Made by a program: the position numbers and the translations under genes
Shown here: positions 32,373 to 40,285 of the stretch, piece after piece
Layout: every line of letters starts with the position of its first letter
How positions within the stretch are numbered: the first letter of the stretch is position 1
Assembly: GCA_902363665.1 (NCBI GenBank)
Contig: CABJAW010000004.1
Location: forward strand, 186,001 to 250,000
Direction of reading: 5' to 3'
Source: Lachnospiraceae bacterium
Lineage (GTDB): Bacteria > Bacillota > Clostridia > Lachnospirales > Lachnospiraceae
Length of the DNA stretch: 64,000 bases
Notes under the pieces: model-generated
Told to the model about the DNA's origin: nothing
The model's input: only the letters and a program-made list of their open reading frames with translations
Databases searched by the model: none

Positions 32373-33359
32373 ATGGATGAAATGCTGCTTGAAATCAAAC
32401 ATTTAAAGTCCTATTTCTTTACGAGAAAGGGTATTTCTCCGGCAGTCGATGATGTGTCACTGCAGGTTCCGAAGGGAAAGATTGTCGGAATCGTCGGGGA
32501 ATCCGGCTGTGGGAAAAGTATGACGGCAAAATCCGTTATGGATCTTCTGAAGTATCCGGGCCGTGTGGCAGGCGGGGAGATCCTTCTGGAAGGAAGGGAT
32601 CTGACGAAGCTGTCTGAGAAAGAAAAACGGAAGGTGCGGGGGGAAGATATCAGTATGATCTTCCAGGAGCCGATGACGAGCCTGAATCCGGTCGTGAAGG
32701 TCGGCAAACAGGTGCGTGAGGCGATCCTGAATCACCAGAAGATGGATAAGGCAGAAGCAAAAAAACGTGTCATCGAGGTCTTCCGCCAGGTTGGCATCAG
32801 TGAGCCGGAGAAGCGGTATGAGTGTTATCCGCATGAGCTTTCCGGCGGTCTGCGCCAGCGTGTAATGATCGCGATGGCGATGGTCTGCCGCCCGAAGCTG
32901 ATGATCGCCGATGAGCCGACGACTGCGCTTGATGTGACGATCGAAGCACAGATCCTGAAGCTGATCAAGAATCTGTGTGATACGACAGGCATGAGCTGCC
33001 TTCTGATTTCACATAACCTTGGTGTTATTGCCCAAATGTGTGATTATGTATACGTCATGTATGCGGGCAAGGTCGTTGAGCAGGGAGATGTCTTCACCTT
33101 GTTCGACCATCCGCAGCATCCGTATACAAAAGGGCTGCTTGCTTCGATCATCCATCTGGATGAACTTCCGGAACGCCTTTCCACGATCCCCGGCGTGGTG
33201 CCGAACCTGATGCATCTGCCGGAGGGCTGTGCATTTTGCAGCCGCTGCAGTGAGGCGATGGAGTGCTGTAAGACAAAGAAACCGGAATTACACGATCTGG
33301 GTAACGGGCATGTGATCCGCTGCTTTTTGCCCGCAGAAAGGGAGGCCGCTCATGAGTGA
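32373..33359 (+). CDS. ABC transporter ATP-binding protein (DppD/OppD family)
   Basis: A 328-residue ATPase: Walker A GESGCGKS (about residues 43-50), Q-loop FQEPMTSLNP, signature LSGGLRQRVMIAMAM (about 153-167), Walker B LMIADEPTTALDVT, H-loop ISHNLGV. The signature motif reads SGG-L-RQR where SGG-M-RQR is usual in OppD. The C-terminal extension carries the family's cysteines (CAFCSRCSEAMECC), which bind an Fe-S cluster in some members. It overlaps the next gene by 8 bases. Confidence 0.92.
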   Translation: MDEMLLEIKHLKSYFFTRKGISPAVDDVSLQVPKGKIVGIVGESGCGKSMTAKSVMDLLKYPGRVAGGEILLEGRDLTKLSEKEKRKVRGEDISMIFQEPMTSLNPVVKVGKQVREAILNHQKMDKAEAKKRVIEVFRQVGISEPEKRYECYPHELSGGLRQRVMIAMAMVCRPKLMIADEPTTALDVTIEAQILKLIKNLCDTTGMSCLLISHNLGVIAQMCDYVYVMYAGKVVEQGDVFTLFDHPQHPYTKGLLASIIHLDELPERLSTIPGVVPNLMHLPEGCAFCSRCSEAMECCKTKKPELHDLGNGHVIRCFLPAEREAAHE

Positions 33360-34311
33360 AGAAAAAAAAGTGCTGCTTCATTGCGAGCACCTGGTAAAAG
33401 AATTTCCGGTGAGCCGGACGAAGAGCGTCCATGCCGTATCGGATATCGATCTTGAAATATATGAAGGAGAATGTCTGGCGCTGGTAGGTGAGAGTGGATG
33501 CGGAAAGTCAACGCTTGGACGGACGCTGATCCAGCTTCATAAGCCGACATCCGGAGATGTCTGGTACAAGGATGTGAAAATTTCTGCCATGAAGCCGGCT
33601 GAATTTGCACCGTACCGCAGGCAGATGCAGATGATCTTCCAGGATCCGTATGCATCCCTCGATCCGCGTATGAATGTGCGTGATATTATTGCAGAGCCGC
33701 TTGTGACGTATAAGGTTTGTGAGAATAAAGAGGCACTGACAAAGCGGGTGCTGGAACTGATGGATGCAGTCGGCGTGCCGCGTGATTTCCTCTACCGTTA
33801 TCCGCATCAGTTTTCCGGCGGACAGCGCCAGAGGATCGGAATCGCAAGAGCTATTGCACTGCATCCGTCGCTTGTCATCTGCGATGAGCCGGTATCCGCG
33901 CTGGACGTATCGGTACAGAGCCAGGTGCTCAACCTGCTTAAAGACATTCAGGCACAGTACGGCCTGACGTATCTGTTTATCAGCCACGACCTGTCTGTCG
34001 TCCGTTTTATTTCCAACCGTGTGTGTGTCATGTTCCTCGGTAAGATCTGTGAGATCGGCGATTCCTCGCTGATCTACGAAAAGCCGCTGCATCCATACAC
34101 AAAATTTCTGATGAATGCGATCCCAATCGCGGATCCGCATTTAAGGGGAGAAGAAAAGACACTGCTGGAGGGCGAGATTCCAAGCCCGATCAATCCGCCG
34201 AAGGGCTGCCGTTTCCACACCAGATGTCCGTATGCGACCGAAAAGTGCAGGACGGAGGAGCCGGCACTGCGTGAGGTGGAGGGACGGCGCGTAGCGTGCC
34301 ACCTCGCCTGA
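33352..34311 (+). CDS. ABC transporter ATP-binding protein (DppF/OppF family)
   Basis: A 319-residue partner ATPase: Walker A GESGCGKS (about residues 46-53), Q-loop FQDPYASLDPR, signature FSGGQRQRIGIARA (about 159-172), Walker B LVICDEPVSALDVS, H-loop FISHDLSVV, and the C-terminal CRFHTRCPYATEKC cysteine region. Last gene of the lysine-riboswitch transporter operon. Confidence 0.92.
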   Translation: MSEEKKVLLHCEHLVKEFPVSRTKSVHAVSDIDLEIYEGECLALVGESGCGKSTLGRTLIQLHKPTSGDVWYKDVKISAMKPAEFAPYRRQMQMIFQDPYASLDPRMNVRDIIAEPLVTYKVCENKEALTKRVLELMDAVGVPRDFLYRYPHQFSGGQRQRIGIARAIALHPSLVICDEPVSALDVSVQSQVLNLLKDIQAQYGLTYLFISHDLSVVRFISNRVCVMFLGKICEIGDSSLIYEKPLHPYTKFLMNAIPIADPHLRGEEKTLLEGEIPSPINPPKGCRFHTRCPYATEKCRTEEPALREVEGRRVACHLA

Positions 34312-34340
34312 AATTGCCACCCAGTTACAATTGTTACCTG

Positions 34341-34420
34341 ATTACTGTTTCTGAGCCAACCTCCAAAATGCAATCATTTACATCTGTTTTATGAATTTTT
34401 ATCTGGCTCTGAACAGTAAC
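34341..34420 (-). repeat. Degenerate full copy of the MITE-like repeat
   Basis: The left end ACTGTTTCTGAGCCAACCTC and right end TGGCTCTGAACAGTAAC (34404-34420) match the two ends of the element at 37561-37702 in inverse orientation. The interior is shortened to about 45 bases and no target duplication remains. Confidence 0.6.
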
Positions 34421-34429
34421 GTAGCCGAT

Positions 34430-34456
34430 AGCCCACGACAAAATTTGCCGTGGGCT
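34430..34456. other. Perfect hairpin in the dppF-esterase spacer
   Basis: AGCCCACG (34430-34437) pairs with CGTGGGCT (34449-34456). No T-run follows on the plus strand. It may terminate the transporter operon weakly. Confidence 0.45.
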
Positions 34457-34459
34457 GTC

Positions 34460-34488
34460 TTGACATTTGGCATATTTTGATTTTATCA
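34460..34488 (+). promoter_or_regulatory. Promoter of the esterase gene
   Basis: TTGACA (34460-34465), 17 bases, TTATCA (34483-34488). The palindromic repeat at 34522-34542 then lies in the leader. Confidence 0.6.
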
Positions 34489-34521
34489 TAGGGGTAATGG
34501 TTCAGAGCAAACAAGTAACGA

Positions 34522-34542
34522 AGCGGATTGTGAATATCCGCT
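34522..34542 (+). repeat. Short palindromic intergenic repeat, copy 1
   Basis: AGCGGATTGTGAATATCCGCT; 7-base arms around a 7-base loop, preceded by AAGTAACGA. Related copies are at 44075-44094, 46744-46764, 56671-56689 and 57717-57737. Confidence 0.75.
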
Positions 34543-34597
34543 TTGCCCATGCTTTTGAACAGATCAAAACACGACCACAAGAGAGGAGCGCATACAT

Positions 34598-35392
34598 ATG
34601 GCACGTATTACCTGCAACTTTTATTCTTACTCAGTCGGTTATCCGATCGACATCCAGATTATCCTGCCGAGCCTCAGCCCGTGCGACGGAGACGTGATGC
34701 CGGAGCTGACGCATAAGATCACAGAAAAATATCCGGTAATTTATTTCCTGCACGGACATGGAAATGATTACCTTTGCTGGAGCCGTTTTACTTCCATCGA
34801 GCGTTATGTGGAGGAGCGGCGCATCGCAGCCGTCTTCTGTTCCGTCGGAAACAAGGCGTACATGAACGCCGAGTACGGCGAGAACTGGTTTGATCTCGTA
34901 GAGAAAGAACTGCCGGAATTTGTTGAAACGAATTTCCCGATTTCTGATAAGAAAGAGGACCGCTACGTTGCCGGTCTGTCGATGGGCGGCTACGGCGCAC
35001 TCGTGCATGGTCTGAAGCATCCGGAGCGTTTCGCGGCAATCGGAGCATTTTCTCCGGCGGTTGTCATGCCGCAGATGGCAGAGGAGAACAGCGGAATTGC
35101 ATTGGGACATACATTTCCGCCGATGATGAAGGCAGAGAATCTCGTAGACGATCTTCTTGCAACAAAGGCAGAGCTTCCAAAGATTTTTCTGTGCATCGGA
35201 CACAACGATTTCCTCTATGAATCGGTAGAAGCCTTCCATCAGAAGCTGGTAAAGGATGGAGTGGAGCACCGCTACGACAGTGTGCCTGGCTATAAGCATG
35301 AGTGGGCATTCTGGGACCTTGAGCTTCCGATGTTCCTTGACTGGATTCCGAGAAATGATGCATATGCGAAAATGGACAGGCGCATGATGTAA
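34598..35392 (+). CDS. Alpha/beta-hydrolase esterase (tributyrin esterase-like)
   Basis: A 264-residue putative esterase of the esterase D/acetyl-xylan-like group acting on short acyl esters. Features are VIYFLHGHGND (oxyanion region, about residues 46-56), the nucleophile elbow GLSMGGYGALVHGL (about 127-140, catalytic serine in GLSMG), and a C-terminal histidine in SVPGYKHEWAFWD (about 228-240). No signal peptide, so cytoplasmic. ATG 34598 has AGAGGAG upstream. Confidence 0.85.
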   Translation: MARITCNFYSYSVGYPIDIQIILPSLSPCDGDVMPELTHKITEKYPVIYFLHGHGNDYLCWSRFTSIERYVEERRIAAVFCSVGNKAYMNAEYGENWFDLVEKELPEFVETNFPISDKKEDRYVAGLSMGGYGALVHGLKHPERFAAIGAFSPAVVMPQMAEENSGIALGHTFPPMMKAENLVDDLLATKAELPKIFLCIGHNDFLYESVEAFHQKLVKDGVEHRYDSVPGYKHEWAFWDLELPMFLDWIPRNDAYAKMDRRMM

Positions 35393-35468
35393 ACATGTGA
35401 ATAGGAAACATGCAGACATGAAAGCACGAAATATACAAGCATGAAACATGTGAGCCTATGAAAGTGAG

Positions 35469-35505
35469 AAAACCCCGGTGTGACAAAAGTCACACCGGGG
35501 TTTTT
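35469..35505. terminator. Bidirectional terminator between esterase and oleate hydratase
   Basis: AAAACCCCGGTGTGAC (from 35469) pairs with GTCACACCGGGGTTTTT. A-run on the left and T-run on the right allow it to serve both convergent genes. Confidence 0.92.
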
Positions 35506-35522
35506 GGAAGAAACAGTTATCA

Positions 35523-35555
35523 GATACTGAAATTTTGCCTGGTTCTGAACAGTTA
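35523..35555 (+). repeat. Half copy of the MITE-like repeat
   Basis: GAAATTTTGCCTGGTTCTGA followed by ACAGTTA matches one end of the element at 37561-37702 in reverse. The other end is missing. Confidence 0.45.
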
Positions 35556-35561
35556 TGAATT

Positions 35562-37523
35562 TTACATCATTCCGTCTTTAATTATCTGGTGGTCACGCAG
35601 CAGCTTCTCGATCACAGTGCCCTGGATGACGTGCAGAACCGGTTTCTTCAGTGCATTAAGCGGACCAGGCAGCTGAATCTCAAGCGGAGATTTGCCGTCC
35701 ATCAGTTTGACGCTGGAATCGAGCAGCTCGCGGATATCGTAAACACTTCCCCATACTTCTGGTACACCACGGTCAACACCGAGCAGTCCATAGACAGCTT
35801 CCATAGCGGTTCTGACAGAATACTCTGTTGTGAATACGGTATCACGCGGAGTATCGGCGAACTGTCCAAGGAATGCGAAGTTGACGCAGCCATCCGGGAT
35901 GACATCCGGGCGGTCGCCCTTTGCACGCGGCATGAAGAATGCGGTGATGTACGGCATCATGGTCGGTACGCAGACTGCACTGTGCTCAGCCATCTCTTCG
36001 ATCTGATCAGTCGGTACGCCGAGGTGATACAGCCATTCTTCTGTGATCTCTTTACCGGTGCAGTCCTTCATAGGCTTCTTGATGTAGTCGCCCGGCTTGT
36101 CGGTGAACAGGCCATAAACCCATACGCAGACCTTATCTTTATCCTGCTCCTTGAACTGTCCCTGACGGTTGATGGTCCAGCTTAAGAGCCAGGAAGAATC
36201 CTGACAGCTTACGATACCGCCGGTTACAACGTTGCCGCTCTTCGGATCACGCTTGCAGATGTTGGTGATGTACGGAATGATCCGGTCATCCAGTGTGGTA
36301 ATGGTAGCGGACTCCCAGTTGGTCTTGGAGATATCGGAGCAGAATTTCTCCGGATGTCCAAAGGACGGATCCTGCTTTGCAATGTTTTTCCACAGACTCC
36401 AGCAGCCGCTGGTACGTACCTCTGCATCACCGTTCGGTGCGTGGTTCTGGTCGCCGTAAATTGTACCCTCAGTGCAGCTTCCGTTTGTGACGAAGACAAG
36501 ATCATTTTCTGTGAGCAGAATGCCTTTTTCCACGCCATCTATCTTACATTCAATTGCAGAAGCGATCTTTTTGCCATTGCGGAATTCAAAGACAACGTTG
36601 GTAACTTCCGTATTGAACTGGAAGTGAACGCCTGCAGCCTCAAGATAACGCTGCATCGGAAGGATCAGGGACTCATACTGGTTGTATTTGGTGAATTTCA
36701 GGGCGCTGAAATCCGGAAGTCCGGAAATATGATGAATGAAACGCTGGAAGTACAGCTTCATCTCCAGTGCGCTGTGCCAGTTCTCGAATGCAAACATCGT
36801 TCTCCAGTACAGCCAGAACGTGGAGTTGAAGACTTCGTCATCAAATACATCCTCGATCGTCTTGTCGTAAAGATCCTCATCCTTTGTCATGAACAGCTTC
36901 ATGATCTCCATGCAGCCCTTCTGACTTAAGTTGAAGCGTCCGTCCGTGTGTGCATCCTCTCCGCGGTTCTTGGTGGCACGGCACAGAGAATAGTTCGGAT
37001 CATGCTTGTTCAGCCAGTAATACTCGTCAAGTACGGAAACACCTGGTGTCTCGATGGAAGGAATGCTGCGGAACAGATCCCAGAGGCACTCGAAATGGTT
37101 TTCCATCTCACGGCCGCCGCGCATGACATAACCGCGGCTCGGATCGAAGATACCGTCGCAGGCACCGCCGGCAATATCCATTGCCTCAAGAATATGGATA
37201 TGATCGCCCGGCATCTGACCGTCACGTACGAGGAAGCAGGCTGCTGCAAGAGAAGCAAGGCCGCTGCCTACGATATAGGCATTTTTCTCATCAACGCCGT
37301 CTGGTTTTTCCGGGCGTGCAAATGCTTCGTAGTTTCCGTTGGAATAATAGATTCCCTTGCCGTTTTTGTCGTAACGGCCGCGTTCTGTGTTGCGGTAGCC
37401 GTTTGTGGCTGCCTGCTGTTTCTTTTTAGAAACCTCATCATTTTTTTTCTTTGTGAAGTATGCAGCTCCGAGTCCGGCTGCAAGTACAGATGCTGCTGCA
37501 AGTTTTTTGTTTGTCTTTGACAT
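35562..37523 (-). CDS. ohyA: Oleate hydratase
   Basis: A 653-residue FAD-dependent fatty-acid hydratase that adds water to the cis-9 double bond of oleate and related unsaturated acids. ATG 37523 has GGTGGAG upstream. The FAD loop NAYIVGSGLASLAAACFLVRDG (positions about 84-105), EAMDIAGGACDG, the family stretch GYVMRGGREMENHFECLWDLF (about 132-152) and GCWSLWKNIA all match. Unusually, the N-terminus has a hydrophobic segment (KLAAASVLAAGLGAAYF, about residues 7-23) followed by lysines, which may hold it at the membrane. The enzyme detoxifies or modifies unsaturated fatty acids. A TetR gene lies upstream on the same strand and a MITE-like element sits in the leader. Confidence 0.88.
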   Translation of the reverse strand: MSKTNKKLAAASVLAAGLGAAYFTKKKNDEVSKKKQQAATNGYRNTERGRYDKNGKGIYYSNGNYEAFARPEKPDGVDEKNAYIVGSGLASLAAACFLVRDGQMPGDHIHILEAMDIAGGACDGIFDPSRGYVMRGGREMENHFECLWDLFRSIPSIETPGVSVLDEYYWLNKHDPNYSLCRATKNRGEDAHTDGRFNLSQKGCMEIMKLFMTKDEDLYDKTIEDVFDDEVFNSTFWLYWRTMFAFENWHSALEMKLYFQRFIHHISGLPDFSALKFTKYNQYESLILPMQRYLEAAGVHFQFNTEVTNVVFEFRNGKKIASAIECKIDGVEKGILLTENDLVFVTNGSCTEGTIYGDQNHAPNGDAEVRTSGCWSLWKNIAKQDPSFGHPEKFCSDISKTNWESATITTLDDRIIPYITNICKRDPKSGNVVTGGIVSCQDSSWLLSWTINRQGQFKEQDKDKVCVWVYGLFTDKPGDYIKKPMKDCTGKEITEEWLYHLGVPTDQIEEMAEHSAVCVPTMMPYITAFFMPRAKGDRPDVIPDGCVNFAFLGQFADTPRDTVFTTEYSVRTAMEAVYGLLGVDRGVPEVWGSVYDIRELLDSSVKLMDGKSPLEIQLPGPLNALKKPVLHVIQGTVIEKLLRDHQIIKDGMM

Positions 37524-37560
37524 ATAAAACTCCACCTTTCTATGTTTTGTGTCTTAATTT

Positions 37561-37702
37561 GTAACTGTTCAGAGCCAGGCAAAATTTCATAAAACAGGCG
37601 GAAAATGCTTGCATTTTTAAGCCTGTTTTTGAAATTTTATTTGGCGGATACGCCACACCGACGAAATGCGTAGCATTTTGGAGGTTGGCTCTGAACAGTT
37701 AC
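37561..37702 (+). mobile_element. MITE-like element with 17-bp TIRs and 8-bp target duplication
   Basis: The left end GTAACTGTTCAGAGCCA (37561-37577) is the exact reverse complement of the right end (37686-37702). CTTAATTT flanks it on both sides (37553-37560 and 37703-37710), as expected of target duplication. At 142 bp it encodes nothing. GTAA ends and 8-bp duplications are typical of IS66-family transposons, so a non-autonomous IS66-type element is the likely origin; this is inference. Confidence 0.85.
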
Positions 37703-37761
37703 CTTAATTTTTGTATTAGGATCACTGTGTTGATCTGTTTGATGGCATTATCATAGCGCAG

Positions 37762-37847
37762 GAAAAATAGTTTTTCCATTTACAAAACGGGAGGAATGAT
37801 AAGTTTTTTATCATCCTGCCCGTTTTGTAAAGAAACTATTCTGTTTT
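37762..37847. other. Long imperfect palindrome downstream of the TetR gene
   Basis: TTTACAAAACGGG and AATGATAA pair with TTATCAT and CCCGTTTTGTAAA around a TTTT loop (37779-37832), with further outer pairing AATAGTTT/AAACTATT. It lies just 3' of the TetR gene (which ends at 37876) and upstream of the MITE and ohyA. It could be its terminator or an operator. Confidence 0.6.
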
Positions 37848-37875
37848 TGTATCAGTCAAAGCAGATATTCGCAGC

Positions 37876-38460
37876 TCACGAAAAGCCTTTTTCAGACACG
37901 CTCTGGCTGCGCTCAAAGTTACGCAGGGAGTTCGTGATATTTCCGCTCATGGTAGTGCAGATGCAGTGAACAATTTCCTGATAATCTTCCTTCATGCCCT
38001 TTTTGATCCAGTCCAGCATCAGCCCCACAAAGCTGTACTTATAGAAATCGGCCACAAACTGCTTCTGCTCCTTTGTAACGTTCATTCCGGTGGATTTTTC
38101 TTCTACAACACCTTCGATCAGATTGTAGGTCAGGTGAAAAAGGTAGCTTTCGATCTGATCCCGGCTCAGTGCATGGTAAACATTTAAAATAAAAGGCTTG
38201 TTTTCCATGACAGCTTCAAAAATCTGCATCAGGCCATCCTGCCACGTATCGTGCGTTTTTTTGCCCTGCAGTGCCTGCGACGCGTCCTCAAAGCAGGCCC
38301 ATTCAACGAGATCATAAATATCCTTGAAATGATAGTAAAAAGACATGCGGCTGATTCCACAGTCATTCGTCAGGTCGCTGATTGTGATTTTATCGACCGG
38401 TTTTTTTAACAGAAATTTTTTCAGGGACGCTTCAAGTGCGTATTTGGTTGCGTTTTGCAT
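37876..38460 (-). CDS. TetR-family transcriptional regulator
   Basis: The 194-residue product starts at ATG 38460 with GGAGGAG upstream (the longer frame from 38547 has no ribosome site). The N-terminal helix-turn-helix reads KITISDLTNDCGISRMSFYYHFKDIYDLVEW (positions about 23-53). The C-terminal half resembles the DhaS/TetR_C group seen in Firmicutes. It is upstream of oleate hydratase on the same strand, and TetR-type regulators often control fatty-acid genes, so it may regulate ohyA; a direct link is inference. The 37762-37847 palindrome separates the two genes. Confidence 0.85.
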   Translation of the reverse strand: MQNATKYALEASLKKFLLKKPVDKITISDLTNDCGISRMSFYYHFKDIYDLVEWACFEDASQALQGKKTHDTWQDGLMQIFEAVMENKPFILNVYHALSRDQIESYLFHLTYNLIEGVVEEKSTGMNVTKEQKQFVADFYKYSFVGLMLDWIKKGMKEDYQEIVHCICTTMSGNITNSLRNFERSQSVSEKGFS

Positions 38461-38781
38461 AGAGAACTCCTCCGTTTCTGCGTTGAAAAGTGGAAAGATC
38501 TGCGTAAAATAATCCGGAATCTCCGCTTCGACTGGCTCGCGCGGCAAATATAGTAGGAGTATAACATATCAAAGACGCGAAAGAGAAAAATAGATATAAA
38601 ATGTCTCTTAATTTTTTGAAAACTTATGAGGAACGAAGGAAAGCGGCGCTTCAAGCCGGTTTATCATCTGGATCAAAGAGGATCTTCATTGGAAGAAATA
38701 AGGGATGGAAGCGGCTGACAGAACATCAAAACTGTGCTAAGATGAGGAAAAGAATCAAGAAGGCGAACAGGAGGAATTCAA
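38461..38781. other. Intergenic region upstream of the TetR gene and FTR-like gene
   Basis: About 320 bases between divergent genes. One plausible plus-strand promoter lies at 38715-38743. On the minus strand a TATACT-like box occurs near 38560 without a good -35 box. No RNA motif or gene recognised. Confidence 0.4.
38715..38743 (+). promoter_or_regulatory. Promoter of the FTR-like gene
   Basis: CTGACA (38715-38720), 17 bases, TAAGAT (38738-38743). Confidence 0.5.
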
Positions 38782-38982
38782 ATGGCAAAAGTAAGATTCA
38801 ATGAAAATGAGGAAATTGTAAAACGCGTGAAGGAAGGCCTGAAGCAGAAGAGCGGTTACTGTCCGTGCCGCATCGGAAAACTGGAGGAAAACAAATGCAT
38901 GTGCAAAGAATTCCGTGATCAGATTGCAGACCCGGAATTTGAGGGATACTGCCACTGCATGCTGTATTATAAGGAAAAATAA
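38782..38982 (+). CDS. Ferredoxin:thioredoxin reductase-like small Fe-S protein
   Basis: The 66-residue product has the cysteine pattern CPCR (about residues 27-30), CMCKEF (about 39-44) and CHCMLYY (about 57-63), as in the catalytic subunit of ferredoxin:thioredoxin reductase. That subunit binds a [4Fe-4S] cluster next to a redox disulfide. It is shorter than plant-type catalytic subunits (about 100 residues) because the N-terminal region is reduced. No variable subunit or thioredoxin gene is adjacent. It has AGGAGGAATTC as ribosome site. Confidence 0.8.
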   Translation: MAKVRFNENEEIVKRVKEGLKQKSGYCPCRIGKLEENKCMCKEFRDQIADPEFEGYCHCMLYYKEK

Positions 38983-39080
38983 GGGGACAGGGAAAAACGG
39001 CATTGAGGAAGAGAGGACGGAGGAGATGCAGGAGTATCTGTAAGAAATCAGCCGGGCAAATCAAGTTTATAAAAGGAATG

Positions 39081-39117
39081 GACAGCGGTCGGACATGTTT
39101 CGGCGGCTGTTTTTTTG
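39081..39117 (+). terminator. Terminator after the FTR-like gene
   Basis: ACAGC (39082-39086) with adjacent GG pairs with GGCTGT (39105-39110), followed by T7. Confidence 0.6.
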
Positions 39118-39202
39118 TCCCGGACAGTCACATAATTTTTGAAAAAATGCATAGGATAAATAAGAAAGGGAATGATAACGCTTCGGCAGAAAAGGAGAGT
39201 AA

Positions 39203-40054
39203 ATGGATTTCAAAAAGATAACAGAAGTTCTGGTAACCGCAAAAGCGGTGCAGTACGTGATGATTGCAGTATTGCTGATCGGCGCTTTTTTTCTGCCGCG
39301 GCTTGCAGTAAAGCAGGAGACAGAGGCGGCGAGGCAGGAAGCAATGGCGGAGGTACAGCAGTTAAAAAACAGTCAGCAAAGCGGCGGGAACGCGCAGGCA
39401 GCAAAGGGCACGATCGTCCTTGACCCGGGCCACGGCGGTGACGACCCCGGCATGATCGGAGAGAGTGGAATCAATGAAAAAAAGCTGAATCTTATCTATG
39501 CAAAAAAGCTGCAGACACTTCTGGAGGCGAAGGGTTACCGTGTTGTGCTGACGCGTGAGACGGAGGAAGGGCTGTACGATGCGGATGCTGCACATAAAAA
39601 AGCGCAGGATATGCAGCGGCGCGTTGCAATCATCGCGGAAGAAGCTCCGCTGATCACCGTGAGCATCCACCAGAACAGCTATCAGGATCCGGCAGTGAGC
39701 GGCCCGCAGGTGTTTTATTATGAGCATTCGGCAGAGGGGCAAAAGCTGGCAAAAAGCATTCAGGACCGCATGAACAGCGAACTTTCAGAGGCACGTTCAA
39801 GAGTGGAAAAGAGCAATTCCAGCTATTACATTTTGAAGCGTTCGCAGGGAACCACGGTGATTGTGGAGTGCGGTTTTCTTTCAAATCCGGAGGAGGAGGC
39901 GAGACTGCAGGAAGAGGCGTATCAGGACCGGGTATGTGCAGCGGTGTGTGCGGGAATTTTACAATATCTTGACGAACATTCGGAGGCGGGCAGAATTGAC
40001 CCGAGTCAGGCGCAGAATCCCCGGAAAATTCTGGAATCTTCCTTCGCTTTGTGA
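39203..40054 (+). CDS. N-acetylmuramoyl-L-alanine amidase (Amidase_3, CwlD-like)
   Basis: A 283-residue cell-wall hydrolase that cleaves the bond between N-acetylmuramic acid and L-alanine. An N-terminal membrane segment (about residues 17-34) anchors it outside the cell. The catalytic domain starts at TIVLDPGHGGDDPG (zinc histidine in GHGG, about residues 70-83) with Glu in ESGINEKKLNL, a second histidine in ITVSIHQNSYQ (about 152-162) and the catalytic glutamate in TVIVECGFLSN (about 220-230). The size and single domain fit CwlD, which acts in spore cortex maturation; other roles are possible. AAGGAGAG precedes the start. Confidence 0.87.
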   Translation: MDFKKITEVLVTAKAVQYVMIAVLLIGAFFLPRLAVKQETEAARQEAMAEVQQLKNSQQSGGNAQAAKGTIVLDPGHGGDDPGMIGESGINEKKLNLIYAKKLQTLLEAKGYRVVLTRETEEGLYDADAAHKKAQDMQRRVAIIAEEAPLITVSIHQNSYQDPAVSGPQVFYYEHSAEGQKLAKSIQDRMNSELSEARSRVEKSNSSYYILKRSQGTTVIVECGFLSNPEEEARLQEEAYQDRVCAAVCAGILQYLDEHSEAGRIDPSQAQNPRKILESSFAL

Positions 40055-40285
40055 TATTATAATTGTGTATGTCCTGCGTTGTTCCGTGAAGACGACTGAA
40101 CTGACAGAAAACAATGACAGCGAACGCAGAGAACATGGCTGATTTTATCTGGAGCAGATTTCCTGAAATACATAAAAGCGGCGTCGGTTATTTGTGTACA
40201 CAGTGGTGCCTGATTCGGTTAAAGAATGGCGGAAAAAGGGTCGTGGAAAAATCAGTGGCAGGGACAAAAGAAATGGAGGAATCTT

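Noticed and set aside
34430..34456. Treating the AGCCCACG hairpin as a strong terminator
   Set aside because: It has no T-tract after the 3' arm, so it is listed only as a hairpin.
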